From Arthrobacter sp. efr-133-TYG-118 (GTDB taxonomy: Bacteria; Actinomycetota; Actinomycetes; Actinomycetales; Micrococcaceae), in contig NZ_JARVRH010000006.1 of NCBI RefSeq assembly GCF_030209755.1, positions 1 through 64,000 on the forward strand: DNA of 64,000 nucleotides, given 5' to 3'. A program made the translations under genes and the position numbers. Under the pieces are notes generated by a model. It made no database searches and was not told where the DNA came from. It saw only the letters and a program-made list of their open reading frames with translations. Of this stretch, positions 46,724 through 55,823 are shown one piece after another (within the stretch, counting starts at the first letter, position 1; the number at the start of each line of letters is the position of its first letter).

Positions 46724-47069
46724 CAAAGCCGCGCGTGCCGCTGCCGCCCAAGGTAGCCCGGCGTCCCTGCCTCTCACTGAGCTCCCCGTCCGGGGCCGGG
46801 TCGACTGCACGGGTTTCATCGAGTCGGTGACCTACCAGCCCGCCAACGAGCAAGCACACTTCTCTGCAATCGTCGTTGACCGGATTGCGCACAGGGGCGA
46901 CACGGGTCCGTTGACCCGATTGCGCGTCATCTGGCTCGGGCGACGCAAAGTGCCCGGTATCGAACCCGGGACTGTCCTGCGGCTCGAGGGCATGGTCACG
47001 CAGCGGGACGGGATGCCCACCATGTTCAATCCGCGCTATGAAATCCTCTCCCGGCAGGAGCACCAATGA
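46665..47069 (+). CDS. OB-fold nucleic-acid-binding-like protein
   Basis: A small protein whose domain (VRGRVDCTGFIESVTYQP to GMPTMFNPRYEIL) is an OB-fold like those of nucleic-acid-binding proteins, as found between DUF3710 and DUF3159 genes in Actinobacteria. The start is uncertain: ATG 46665 gives 134 aa and overlaps DUF3710 by 59 bases, while a TTG at 46716 would overlap by only 8 bases with CGGAG upstream and give 117 aa. The TGA stop shares bases with the ATG of DUF3159 (ATGA). No function beyond nucleic-acid binding can be proposed. Confidence 0.78.
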   Translation: MKHRSLSNPNAARRSPRLADKAARAAAAQGSPASLPLTELPVRGRVDCTGFIESVTYQPANEQAHFSAIVVDRIAHRGDTGPLTRLRVIWLGRRKVPGIEPGTVLRLEGMVTQRDGMPTMFNPRYEILSRQEHQ

Positions 47070-47857
47070 CCGTCGCCAACGGATCCGGCCCCCACGAAAA
47101 GCCAGCCCAGGAAGAACCTGGCCCGGAGGAGGAGTCCCGGCAAGGCGCCCTGGGGCCGAGCGTTGCGGACATCGCCGCCGGCTATGCCGAAAAAGCCGGA
47201 CTCCAACGCAACAGCCACGGGCATGTGGACATCCTCAAATCGGCCGGAGGTGTTCAGGGGATAGCCGAGAGCATCGTGCCCGGCCTCGTATTCCTGGTCG
47301 CCTTCATGGTCACCCGCGACCTTCCGGCGTCCCTGATTGCCTCCCTCGCGGCGGCAGCCGTTTTCACCGTGGTCCGGCTGGTCCAACGGCGCCCGTTGAC
47401 CCAGGCGCTTGCCGGGATCGCCGGCGTCGCCATCTCCGCTTGGCTCGCGAACACCACCGGCAAGGCCGAGGATTTCTACGTCCTGGGTTTCTACACGAAT
47501 ATCGCCTACATCGTGGGAATGGTGCTGTCGATCCTGCTCAAGTGGCCGATCGCCGGCCTGCTGTTCGGCTTCGTCCGCAACGAGGGCTTCGAATGGCGGA
47601 AGAACCCGGAGCGCTTGCGGGCATATGCCATCGGCACATGGGTGGTCATCGCCGTGCTGGCACTCCGGCTTGTGGTCCAGGTGCCCCTGTATTTCCTGGG
47701 CGAACCCGGCCTGGCTGCGCTCGCTACCATGAGGCTGATCATGGGCGCTCCGCTGTACATCCTGGGTCTCTGGATTGCTTGGCTCCTGACCCGGCCTGCG
47801 CCGGGCCAGAAGCCGAACCGTGATCCTCAGCCGTCGAAACCGTCGTCGTCGGACTGA
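47066..47857 (+). CDS. DUF3159 membrane protein
   Basis: A 263-aa integral membrane protein of DUF3159 with about six helices between residues 70 and 245 and a charged N-terminal tail of about 45 residues. The family segment DFYVLGFYTNIAYIVGMVLS (20 residues) is clear. The function is unknown. It starts within the stop of the OB-fold gene, closing a coupled DUF3710-OB-DUF3159 set. Its last 31 bases overlap the end of the convergent trkA-type gene, an unusually long coding overlap. Confidence 0.88.
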   Translation: MTVANGSGPHEKPAQEEPGPEEESRQGALGPSVADIAAGYAEKAGLQRNSHGHVDILKSAGGVQGIAESIVPGLVFLVAFMVTRDLPASLIASLAAAAVFTVVRLVQRRPLTQALAGIAGVAISAWLANTTGKAEDFYVLGFYTNIAYIVGMVLSILLKWPIAGLLFGFVRNEGFEWRKNPERLRAYAIGTWVVIAVLALRLVVQVPLYFLGEPGLAALATMRLIMGAPLYILGLWIAWLLTRPAPGQKPNRDPQPSKPSSSD

Positions 47858-48558
47858 TCCGAAAACTCTTCCTCGACGTCAACTGAACCGTGGTCCGCGG
47901 CGGACGGGGAGAGCAGGGCCCTGAGGCCGTCTTCGGCCTCAATGGTCGTGACGAAGAACAGTTCGTCGCCGCCGTCGATCACGTCGTCGCGGCTTGGTGT
48001 GATCGGCGCGTGGTCCCGGAGGATCGCCACCAGGGTCGCGTCGTCGGGCCATTCGATGCCGCCCACGGTGCTCCCGATGATGTGCGAGTCGTGGGGAACG
48101 GTGAATTCGACGAGCGAGGACACACCCGTCTGCAAGGTCAGCAAACGGACGAGGTCACCGATTTCCACGGCTTCTTCCACGAGCGCCGTCATGAGCTGCG
48201 GGGTGTTGACTGCGACGTCGACCCCCCAGGAATCGTTGAACATCCAGTCGTTCTTGGGATTGTTGACCCGGCCCACCGTGCGGCCTACACCGAATTCGGT
48301 CTTGGCCAGCAAGGACACTACCAGGTTGACTTTGTCGTCGCCGGTCGCGGACACGACGACGTCGGCCCCTTCCAATTTCGCTTCCTGCAGCGTGCTCAAT
48401 TCGCACGCATCGCCCACCAGCCAGCGGGCCCCGCGGAGCCCGCTGCGCCCGATGACCTCCGGTTTGAGGTCGATCAGCATGATCTCGTGTTTGTGGGCAA
48501 GCAGTTCCCGCGCGATCGATGAACCGACGCTGCCTGCGCCGACAATAACGACTTTCAC
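47827..48558 (-). CDS. TrkA/RCK-domain potassium uptake regulator (second of pair)
   Basis: A 243-aa cytoplasmic protein with an N-terminal RCK (NAD-binding) domain, VVIVGAGSVGSSIARELL, and a C-terminal RCK_C domain (about 135-215), followed by an acidic tail. It is equivalent to the second of the CeoB/CeoC pair of mycobacteria. Such proteins gate Trk-type potassium transporters in response to nucleotides. Its ATG overlaps the TGA of the first trkA-type gene (ATGA), so the two are translated together and probably form a complex. No TrkH channel gene is in the window. Confidence 0.92.
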   Translation of the reverse strand: MKVVIVGAGSVGSSIARELLAHKHEIMLIDLKPEVIGRSGLRGARWLVGDACELSTLQEAKLEGADVVVSATGDDKVNLVVSLLAKTEFGVGRTVGRVNNPKNDWMFNDSWGVDVAVNTPQLMTALVEEAVEIGDLVRLLTLQTGVSSLVEFTVPHDSHIIGSTVGGIEWPDDATLVAILRDHAPITPSRDDVIDGGDELFFVTTIEAEDGLRALLSPSAADHGSVDVEEEFSDQSDDDGFDG

Positions 48559-49229
48559 TCAGACTCCTTGGCGGGTGCGCTGGAAAGGATGCGCGCCACC
48601 TCGGCGCTGCGGTCCAGATTCAACATGGCGTGCACGGTGTCGCCCTCCTGGTACGCCGTTCCGGCCTGCGGCAGGACGCCTTCGCCAAAGCGGGTAAGGA
48701 AAGCGATGCGGATGCCGGATGCTGCTTCGATGGCCGTCAACGGGTGCCCGATCCAGCCTTGGTCAAGGTCGACTTCGGACAAAACCAGCCGACCCGAGGG
48801 TTCGCGGTAATCGCCTGCCAAATGCTGCTCGGGCAGGATCCGGCGCAGGACCTGGTCCGCGCTCCAACGCACGGCGGCTACCGTGGGGATGCCCAGACGC
48901 TGGTAGATTTCGGCGCGGCCGGGATCGTAGATGCGGGCAACAACATGCGAAACGTGGAATGTCTCACGCGCTACCCGGGTGGCGAGGATGTTGGAATTGT
49001 CACCGCTGGAGACGGCGGCGAAGGCATACGCCTCCTCGCAACCTGCCTGCTTGAGGGTGTCCCGGTCGAATCCGACGCCCGTGACTTTCCTACCGGTGAA
49101 TCCGCTGCGCAAGCGGCGGAAGGCACGGTCGTCCTGGTCGATGATTGCCACCGAATGGCCGGCGTCTTCCAAGGTGTGCGCCAACGTTGCGCCAACTCGT
49201 CCGCAACCCATGATCACAAAGTGAGCCAC
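48555..49229 (-). CDS. TrkA/RCK-domain potassium uptake regulator (first of pair)
   Basis: A 224-aa TrkA-type protein: NAD-binding motif VIMGCGRVGATLAHTL, RCK_N domain (about 1-120) and RCK_C domain (about 135-215). The GTG at 49229 is the start, with AAGGAG 5 bases upstream; the frame is open upstream without similarity. It is followed directly by the second trkA-type gene. It is divergent from the APC permease across 110 bases, so the two transcription units may be co-regulated, and the permease may be the transporter that these proteins control. Confidence 0.92.
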   Translation of the reverse strand: MAHFVIMGCGRVGATLAHTLEDAGHSVAIIDQDDRAFRRLRSGFTGRKVTGVGFDRDTLKQAGCEEAYAFAAVSSGDNSNILATRVARETFHVSHVVARIYDPGRAEIYQRLGIPTVAAVRWSADQVLRRILPEQHLAGDYREPSGRLVLSEVDLDQGWIGHPLTAIEAASGIRIAFLTRFGEGVLPQAGTAYQEGDTVHAMLNLDRSAEVARILSSAPAKESE

Positions 49230-49327
49230 GGTTTCTCCTTCACTCTTATGCATGCCGCTCGGTAAGACTCTACCGGGGCAAGTCGCGGAAGCCAGTCCGC
49301 CGTCATGACATCGCGTTCGATTCAGAG

Positions 49328-49333
49328 TAGCTT
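49328..49333 (+). promoter_or_regulatory. Candidate -10 box (TAGCTT) of the APC permease gene
   Basis: TAGCTT ends 6 nt before the GTG at 49340, the leaderless spacing. No ribosome-binding site stands out, although GCGGA touches the start codon. Confidence 0.45.
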
Positions 49334-49339
49334 TGCGGA

Positions 49340-51313
49340 GTGCTGACAATTCTCAACGCCGCGAAGCGGGTGTTGGTGGGGCGGCCGTTCCGGAACGACC
49401 GCCTGGCCCACACCCTGCTTCCCAAGCGCATTGCGCTGCCGATTTTCGCTTCGGACGCCCTGTCCTCCGTGGCGTATGCCCCTGACGAAATCCTGCTGAC
49501 GCTGGCCCTCGCCGGCGTGAGTGCCGTGGCCATTTCGCCGCTGGTAGGCCTCGCAGTCATGGTGGTCTTGCTCACGGTTGTTGCCTCGTACCGGCAGAAC
49601 GTCCACGCTTACCCTTCAGGTGGCGGCGACTACGAAATCGCCAACGTCAACCTGGGGAAGTTCGCAGGCCTGACGGTCGCCGCGGCTTTGTTGGTGGACT
49701 ACGTCCTCACCGTCGCTGTGTCGATGTCCTCCGCGGCGGCGTACCTGACCACGGCGATCCCCTCGCTTCATGGGCAGCAGGCGCTCATCGCCACAGTCGG
49801 CGTCGTTGTCCTGGCACTGGTGAACCTGCGCGGAATCAAGGAAGCCGGCAGTGTCTTCGCGGTTCCCACCTACATCTTCATGTTCTCCATCCTGGGCATG
49901 ACGGCCGTCGGTATCTTCCAGGCGGCCACAGGCCAACTCGGCCAGGCTCCCTCGGGGGCCTTCACCATCGTCCCGCAAGAGGGATTCGACCAGGGACTCG
50001 TGGGCTTGGCAGGCGCGTTCCTGCTCCTGCGGGCCTTCTCCTCCGGCGCCGCCGCCCTGACCGGCGTGGAGGCCATCAGCAACGGGGTGCCGAACTTCAA
50101 GAAGCCCAAGAGCAAGAATGCGGCCACCACGCTCTTGCTGCTCGGAGTCATCGCCTCGGCCATGCTCGCGGGCATCATCTACCTTGCCAACGCCACCAAG
50201 GTCCACATCGTGCTGGATCCGGCCAAGGAATTCCTCCTGCACGGCCAGCCGCTCCCGGACGACTACATCCAGAACCCTGCCATCAGCCAGATTGCACAGA
50301 CGATCTTCGGCGCCGGGTCCATCCCGTTCTACGTTGTTGTCGCTGCCACGGGCGTCATCCTCGTCTTCGCCTCCAACACTGCCTTCAACGGATTCCCGGT
50401 CCTTGGGTCCATCCTTGCCCAGGACGGCTACCTTCCCCGCCAGCTTCGGACCCGCGGAGACCGCCTGGCCTTCAGCAACGGCGTCCTGGCCCTTGCGGCC
50501 GGGGCCTTGGTGCTCATCATTTCCTTCAACGCCGATGTCACCAAACTCATCCAGCTGTACATTGTTGGCGTCTTCATTTCCTTCACGATGAGCCAGCTGG
50601 GCATGGTGCGTCATTGGGGCAGGGAACTCAAACTTGCGCAGGACAAAGCCGTCCGCCGCAGGATCGTGAAGTCCCGCACCATCAACATGCTCGGCTTCGC
50701 AATGACGGCGCTGGTGCTGACCATCGTGCTGATCACCAAGTTCGAGCAGGGCGCCTGGATCGCCCTTCTGGCGATGTTCGTGCTGTTCCTCATCATGTGG
50801 AGCATCCGCGCCCACTACGACAATGTGGCCAAGGAATTGGCCGTTGACGAGGATTCTTCCCCGCGTGCATTGCCTACCCGGGTCCATGCCGTGCTGCTGG
50901 TTTCCCATGTCCGCAAACCGGTGCTGCGCGCCCTGGCCTACGCGCGCGCGTCGAGGCCGTCCCGGCTGGACGCCATCATCGTGGACATCGACCACGAGGA
51001 AACGGCGCACACCGTCGAGGCCTGGGACAAGCTGGACATCCCTGTCCCGTTGACCGTGTTGGCGAGCCCGTACCGTGAAACCGTCACGCCCATCCTGGAC
51101 TACGTCAAGAACATGCGCCGCGATTCCCCGCGCGACCTGATCGTCGTCTACATCCCGGAGTACGTCGTCGGCAAGTGGTGGGAACAGCTCGTGCACAACC
51201 AGACCGCGTTGCGCATCAAGGCCCGGCTCCACTTTGAACCCGGCGTCATGGTGGCGAGCGTTCCATGGCAATTGAAGTCCTCCGAAGAAGCAAAGGCATT
51301 GCAGGATACCTGA
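49340..51313 (+). CDS. APC-family permease (candidate potassium/amino-acid transporter)
   Basis: A 657-aa membrane protein with about 12 helices in the first 480 residues and a long cytoplasmic C-terminal domain (about 490-657). The opening FASDALSSVAYAPDEIL and GGDYEIANVNLG are typical of the DUF-like APC branch next to trkA genes in Actinobacteria. Related KimA-type proteins carry potassium, and the divergent TrkA pair makes potassium a fair guess; amino acids remain possible. The GTG start is probably leaderless. The TGA overlaps the ATG of the RNA methyltransferase gene by one base, so they are coupled. Confidence 0.88.
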   Translation: MLTILNAAKRVLVGRPFRNDRLAHTLLPKRIALPIFASDALSSVAYAPDEILLTLALAGVSAVAISPLVGLAVMVVLLTVVASYRQNVHAYPSGGGDYEIANVNLGKFAGLTVAAALLVDYVLTVAVSMSSAAAYLTTAIPSLHGQQALIATVGVVVLALVNLRGIKEAGSVFAVPTYIFMFSILGMTAVGIFQAATGQLGQAPSGAFTIVPQEGFDQGLVGLAGAFLLLRAFSSGAAALTGVEAISNGVPNFKKPKSKNAATTLLLLGVIASAMLAGIIYLANATKVHIVLDPAKEFLLHGQPLPDDYIQNPAISQIAQTIFGAGSIPFYVVVAATGVILVFASNTAFNGFPVLGSILAQDGYLPRQLRTRGDRLAFSNGVLALAAGALVLIISFNADVTKLIQLYIVGVFISFTMSQLGMVRHWGRELKLAQDKAVRRRIVKSRTINMLGFAMTALVLTIVLITKFEQGAWIALLAMFVLFLIMWSIRAHYDNVAKELAVDEDSSPRALPTRVHAVLLVSHVRKPVLRALAYARASRPSRLDAIIVDIDHEETAHTVEAWDKLDIPVPLTVLASPYRETVTPILDYVKNMRRDSPRDLIVVYIPEYVVGKWWEQLVHNQTALRIKARLHFEPGVMVASVPWQLKSSEEAKALQDT

Positions 51314-52710
51314 TGACCCACCCCAGCAACACCGAATCCAGCTCGCCCACGGCCCAGGACGGAGCTGCCACGGAGCTGGTGGTCGACGTCGGCCCCGTCG
51401 CCCATGGCGGCCACTTTGTCGCACGGCACGAGGGCCGGGTCATTTTTGTCCGGCATGGCATCCCGGGGGAGAAGGTCCGGGTCCGGCTGACCGATGCGGG
51501 AGAGTCTTCGCGTTTCTGGCGTGCCGACGTCGTCGACGTCTTGGAAGCATCAGACGACCGGACGCGCCATTTCTGGCCCCTCGCCGACTCGCTTGCCGCC
51601 TGGCGCAAGGGCGGTCCGCCCGTGGGCGGCGCCGAACTGGGACACGTGACACTGGAACGGCAGCGCCTGCTCAAATCCGAAGTCCTCGCCGAGCAACTGA
51701 AGCGGCTCGCCGGCGTCGAACTCTATGTCGAGGTGGAGCGGGCGGCCGCTGGTGACCCGGGCTCCGGCGGCGTTGCAGGGTCCGACGGCGATACGGGGCT
51801 CGGCTGGCGGACCCGTGCCAGCTTTGCCGTCACCCCCGGTGGCCGGCTGGGGATGCATGCCCACCGCTCCGACGTCGTGATTCCGGTCCACGAGATGCCT
51901 TTGGCACTGCCGGGCATCAACGAGTTGCGGCTCTGGGACATCGATCTGCGGGGAATTTCGCGGGTGGAAGTGGCCGCGCCTGCCAACGGATCGCGTCCGC
52001 TTGTCCTTCTTGCCCCGGAAGAAGGTACCGATGCCCGGCGCCTCAACCGGATCCTGGGCCAGCTCCCGCACGAAGTGTCGGTGGCCAGCTTCGACCCCGT
52101 GGGCGGAGAAGTCCTGCAGCTGCGCGGCAGGACGTGGGTCCAGGAATCGGCTGCCGGTCACGAATACCGCGTAACGGGAGAAGGGTTCTGGCAGATCCAC
52201 AAGGATGCGCCCGGGACCCTGGTGGGGGCGGTGACGGGATTCCTGCACGACGGCGGCTACCTCCTTCCGGGATCGGCCGTCGCCGACCTTTACGCGGGAG
52301 CCGGATTGTTTACCGCGCCCTTGGCGGATGCTGTGGGGATCACCGGTTCGGTGCTCTCCGTCGAAGGATCGCCCGGGACGAGCCGGGATGCCCGCAAGAA
52401 TCTGCACGGAGAGACCCAGGTGGAAATCGTCCAGGGCAGGGTGGAGCGTGTCCTCCGGCAGCGGCCCCGCAGCTTCGACGCCTTGGTGATCGACCCGCCG
52501 CGGGCCGGCGCGGGCAAAGCCGTGGTCAGCCAGCTCATCGAGTCCGGGCCGCGGGCAATCGCCTATGTGTCGTGTGATCCGGCCTCCTTCGCGCGTGATC
52601 TGGGGTACTTCCGGAACGGCGGATGGCGCCTTGAATCCCTCCGCGCCTTCGACCTGTATCCGCACACGCATCACCTCGAGACCGTCGCGTTGCTGGTGCC
52701 CGCGGCATAG
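51313..52710 (+). CDS. TRAM-domain SAM-dependent RNA methyltransferase (TrmA/RlmD family)
   Basis: A 465-aa class I methyltransferase of the 23S rRNA/tRNA uracil-C5 family. The N-terminal TRAM domain (about 18-75) has VARHEGRVIFVRHGIPGEKV (20 residues). The SAM site is in VADLYAGAGLFTAPL, a catalytic motif is VIDPPRAGAG, and the nucleophile is in YVSCDPASF (C421). HTHHLETVALL closes the family pattern. The iron-sulfur cysteines of RlmD are not seen. The target nucleotide is not determinable. It is coupled to the APC permease gene by TGATG and ends at a hairpin terminator. Confidence 0.9.
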   Translation: MTHPSNTESSSPTAQDGAATELVVDVGPVAHGGHFVARHEGRVIFVRHGIPGEKVRVRLTDAGESSRFWRADVVDVLEASDDRTRHFWPLADSLAAWRKGGPPVGGAELGHVTLERQRLLKSEVLAEQLKRLAGVELYVEVERAAAGDPGSGGVAGSDGDTGLGWRTRASFAVTPGGRLGMHAHRSDVVIPVHEMPLALPGINELRLWDIDLRGISRVEVAAPANGSRPLVLLAPEEGTDARRLNRILGQLPHEVSVASFDPVGGEVLQLRGRTWVQESAAGHEYRVTGEGFWQIHKDAPGTLVGAVTGFLHDGGYLLPGSAVADLYAGAGLFTAPLADAVGITGSVLSVEGSPGTSRDARKNLHGETQVEIVQGRVERVLRQRPRSFDALVIDPPRAGAGKAVVSQLIESGPRAIAYVSCDPASFARDLGYFRNGGWRLESLRAFDLYPHTHHLETVALLVPAA

Positions 52711-52723
52711 CCGCCACTACGAT

Positions 52724-52760
52724 GGTGGAGAAGTCCTACGTCGCGCTTCACTTCTCCACC
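52724..52760 (+). terminator. Hairpin terminator after the RNA methyltransferase gene
   Basis: GGTGGAGAAGT (52724-52734) and ACTTCTCCACC (52750-52760) are perfect complements. It begins 13 bases past the stop and isolates acnA from upstream transcription. Confidence 0.75.
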
Positions 52761-52778
52761 GGCCGCTCGATGCCCAGA

Positions 52779-52792
52779 TTAGGCTTGCCTAA
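52779..52792. promoter_or_regulatory. Iron-box-like palindrome (DtxR/IdeR type) upstream of acnA
   Basis: TTAGGCTTGCCTAA is a TTAGGC/GCCTAA inverted repeat. Aligned to the DtxR/IdeR box TWAGGTTAGSCTAACCTWA, the region matches at about 13 of 19 positions, mostly the left and central parts. It lies 57 bases before the acnA start. Aconitase needs a 4Fe-4S cluster, so iron control would make sense. Confidence 0.45.
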
Positions 52793-52849
52793 CTAGCTAG
52801 CGGTCAACCACGCGACAAAGATGAAAGCTGTTGCGAGAGGAGTCCTGCC

Positions 52850-55681
52850 ATGAGCACTGTGGACAGCTTCGGTTCCAAAGGCGTACTGAATGTAGCCGGC
52901 ACCGATTATGAAATTTTCCGGTTGAACTCCGTTGAGGGCGCAGACAGCCTTCCGTTCAGCCTTAAGGTATTGCTTGAAAACCTCCTGCGGACGGAAGATG
53001 GCGCCAATATCACGGCCGACCACGTCCGCGCCCTGGCCGGCTGGGACCCGGATGCCCAGCCCGACACCGAGATCCAGTTCACCCCGGCCCGCGTCATCAT
53101 GCAGGACTTCACCGGGGTTCCCTGTGTCGTTGACCTTGCCACCATGCGTGAAGCCATCAAGGACCTCGGCGGCGACCCCAAGCGCGTCAACCCGCTGGCT
53201 CCGGCTGAGATGGTCATCGACCACTCCGTGCAGATCGACGCCTTCGGCAACTCCGGCGCCCTCGAGCGCAACATGGAGATCGAATACCAGCGCAACGGGG
53301 AGCGTTACCAGTTCCTGCGCTGGGGCCAGACTGCTTTTGACGACTTCAAGGTTGTTCCCCCGGGAACCGGCATCGTCCACCAGGTCAACATCGAATACCT
53401 GGCACGCACCGTCATGACCCGAGAAGTTGACGGGGTCCTCCGCGCCTACCCCGACACCTGCGTCGGCACGGACTCGCACACCACCATGGTCAACGGCCTG
53501 GGCGTGCTGGGCTGGGGCGTAGGCGGCATCGAAGCCGAGGCTGCCATGCTGGGCCAGCCCGTCTCCATGCTGATCCCGCGCGTTGTCGGCTTCAAGCTCA
53601 CGGGCTCCATCCCCGCCGGCGCCACCGCCACGGACGTCGTCCTGACCATCACCGAGCAGCTCCGCAACCACGGTGTGGTCGGCAAGTTCGTGGAGTTCTA
53701 CGGCGAAGGCGTTGCGGCTGTGCCGCTGGCCAACCGCGCCACCATCGGCAACATGAGCCCGGAGTTCGGTTCCACGGCAGCAATGTTCCCGATCGACGAC
53801 GTCACCCTCGAGTACTTACGCCTCACCGGCCGCTCCGATCAAAACGTCGCCCTGGTCGAGGCCTACGCGAAGGAACAGGGCCTGTGGCACGATCCCTCGC
53901 ACGAGATCAAGTTCTCCGAGTACCTCGAGCTGGACCTGTCCACGGTTGTTCCCTCCATCTCGGGCCCGAAGCGTCCCCAGGACCGCATCATCCTCACCGA
54001 GTCCAAGGCCCAGTTCCGCGAGGACCTGCGCAACTACGTCAAGGAAGACCTGGCAGACGGAAGCCTGGACGAAGCGATCGACGAAAGCTTCCCGGCCTCC
54101 GACTCGCCGTCGTTCACCGCCTCCACGACACACCTGGCCGAAGTAGCGCCGCACGCACACGGCCCGAAGTCGAACGGTCGCCCGTCGAACAAAGTGAGCG
54201 TCACAACAGCTGACGGCCGCGAATTCGAACTGGACCACGGTGCCGTTTCGATCGCTTCGATCACGTCCTGCACCAACACGTCCAACCCGTCCGTGATGCT
54301 TGCTGCCGCGCTGCTCGCCCGCAACGCCGTGGACAAGGGCCTCGCCTCCAAGCCGTGGGTCAAGACCTCGGTCGCTCCCGGCTCCAAGGTTGTCACCGAC
54401 TACTACGAGAAGTCCGGCCTGACTCCCTACCTGGAGAAGCTCGGCTTCTACATCGTGGGCTACGGCTGCGCAACCTGCATCGGTAACTCCGGACCCCTCG
54501 ACGCCGAAATCTCCGAGGCCATCCAGGCCAACGACCTTTCCGTCACCGCTGTCCTCTCCGGCAACCGGAACTTCGAAGGCCGCATCAACCCGGACGTCAA
54601 GATGAACTACCTGGCCTCCCCGCCGCTGGTCATCGCCTACGCCCTGGCCGGAACCATGGACTTCGACTTCGACGCCGATCCGCTGGGCCAGGACCAGGAT
54701 GGCAACGATGTCTTCTTGAAGGACATCTGGCCGAACCCTGTCGAGGTCCAGAAGGTCATCGATTCCTCGATCGACAAGGAAATGTTCGCCCGCGGTTACG
54801 AAGGTGTCTTCGACGGCGACGACCGCTGGAAGGCGCTCGAGACCCCGGCAGGCGACACCTTCGCCTGGGATGCCAAGTCCACGTACGTGCGGAAGCCCCC
54901 GTACTTTGAAGGCATGAAGGCGCAGCCGGAACCCGTAACGGACATCGCCGGCGCCCGCGTGCTGCTGAAGCTCGGCGATTCGGTCACCACCGACCACATC
55001 TCCCCGGCGGGCTCCTTCAAGTCGGACACCCCGGCCGGCCAGTACCTTCTGGCCAACGCTGTGGAGCGCAAGGACTTCAACTCCTACGGTTCACGCCGCG
55101 GCAACCACGAGGTCATGATCCGCGGGACGTTCGCGAACATCCGCATCAAGAACCAGCTGCTCGCTGACTTCAACGACGGTGCGGGCGTCGAGGGTGGCTT
55201 CACCCGCGACTTCACCCAGGCGGACGGCCCCCAGGCCTACGTTTACGACGCTGCCCAGAACTACCAAGCAGCCGGCACCCCGCTGGTGGTCCTGGCCGGC
55301 AAGGAGTACGGCTCCGGCTCTTCCCGTGACTGGGCTGCCAAGGGAACCGCGCTTCTGGGTGTGAAGGCTGTCATCGCCGAAAGCTATGAGCGGATCCACC
55401 GCTCCAACCTCATCGGCATGGGCGTGCTCCCGCTGCAGTACCCGGCGGGCGAATCCGCTGCGTCGCTGGGCCTGGTCGGCACGGAAACGTTCTCGGTCGA
55501 GGGCGTCACCGAGCTGAACAACGGCACGACCCCGAGGACGCTCAAGGTCACGGCAACGGCCGAGGACGGCAGCACCAAGTCCTTCGATGCCGTGTTGCGC
55601 ATCGATACCCCGGGCGAAGCGGACTACTACCGCAACGGCGGCATCCTGCAGTACGTTTTGCGCCAAATCTCGGCACACTAG
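52850..55681 (+). CDS. acnA: Aconitate hydratase A
   Basis: TCA-cycle enzyme that isomerises citrate to isocitrate, 943 aa. The 4Fe-4S cluster ligands are visible: C474 in ITSCTNTSN and C540, C543 in [10 protein letters not shown]. Other family motifs include [19 protein letters not shown] and [12 protein letters not shown]. An insertion of about 55 residues before the first cluster motif (about 400-455, [12 protein letters not shown] onwards) is usual in actinobacterial AcnA. GAGGAG lies 7 bases before the ATG. No TetR-type AcnR regulator lies next to it, unlike in Corynebacterium. It has terminators on both sides, so it is monocistronic. Confidence 0.97.
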   Translation: MSTVDSFGSKGVLNVAGTDYEIFRLNSVEGADSLPFSLKVLLENLLRTEDGANITADHVRALAGWDPDAQPDTEIQFTPARVIMQDFTGVPCVVDLATMREAIKDLGGDPKRVNPLAPAEMVIDHSVQIDAFGNSGALERNMEIEYQRNGERYQFLRWGQTAFDDFKVVPPGTGIVHQVNIEYLARTVMTREVDGVLRAYPDTCVGTDSHTTMVNGLGVLGWGVGGIEAEAAMLGQPVSMLIPRVVGFKLTGSIPAGATATDVVLTITEQLRNHGVVGKFVEFYGEGVAAVPLANRATIGNMSPEFGSTAAMFPIDDVTLEYLRLTGRSDQNVALVEAYAKEQGLWHDPSHEIKFSEYLELDLSTVVPSISGPKRPQDRIILTESKAQFREDLRNYVKEDLADGSLDEAIDESFPASDSPSFTASTTHLAEVAPHAHGPKSNGRPSNKVSVTTADGREFELDHGAVSIASITSCTNTSNPSVMLAAALLARNAVDKGLASKPWVKTSVAPGSKVVTDYYEKSGLTPYLEKLGFYIVGYGCATCIGNSGPLDAEISEAIQANDLSVTAVLSGNRNFEGRINPDVKMNYLASPPLVIAYALAGTMDFDFDADPLGQDQDGNDVFLKDIWPNPVEVQKVIDSSIDKEMFARGYEGVFDGDDRWKALETPAGDTFAWDAKSTYVRKPPYFEGMKAQPEPVTDIAGARVLLKLGDSVTTDHISPAGSFKSDTPAGQYLLANAVERKDFNSYGSRRGNHEVMIRGTFANIRIKNQLLADFNDGAGVEGGFTRDFTQADGPQAYVYDAAQNYQAAGTPLVVLAGKEYGSGSSRDWAAKGTALLGVKAVIAESYERIHRSNLIGMGVLPLQYPAGESAASLGLVGTETFSVEGVTELNNGTTPRTLKVTATAEDGSTKSFDAVLRIDTPGEADYYRNGGILQYVLRQISAH

Positions 55682-55711
55682 CGCGAACTACGCCTAAGCC
55701 GAAAGGCAACA

Positions 55712-55752
55712 GCTACAGCCCCGGCTGGTCATCGACCGGCCGGGGCTGTAGC
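55712..55752 (+). terminator. Strong hairpin terminator after acnA
   Basis: GCTACAGCCCCGGCTGGTC (55712-55730) pairs with GACCGGCCGGGGCTGTAGC (55734-55752) over 19 bp with one U-G pair and a 3-base loop. It is followed by CTTTCC. Confidence 0.88.
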
Positions 55753-55823
55753 CTTTCCTGCGGCTTGGTGCCGGCCAAGGCGTTAGAGTTGTATAGCACG
55801 TCAATCACCCTAAGGAGGGGCCG

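Noticed and set aside
49616..51424. 602-codon open frame opposite the APC permease gene
   Set aside because: Antisense shadow; the translation is His/Asp/Arg-rich low complexity, unlike a real protein, and the plus-strand gene is certain.
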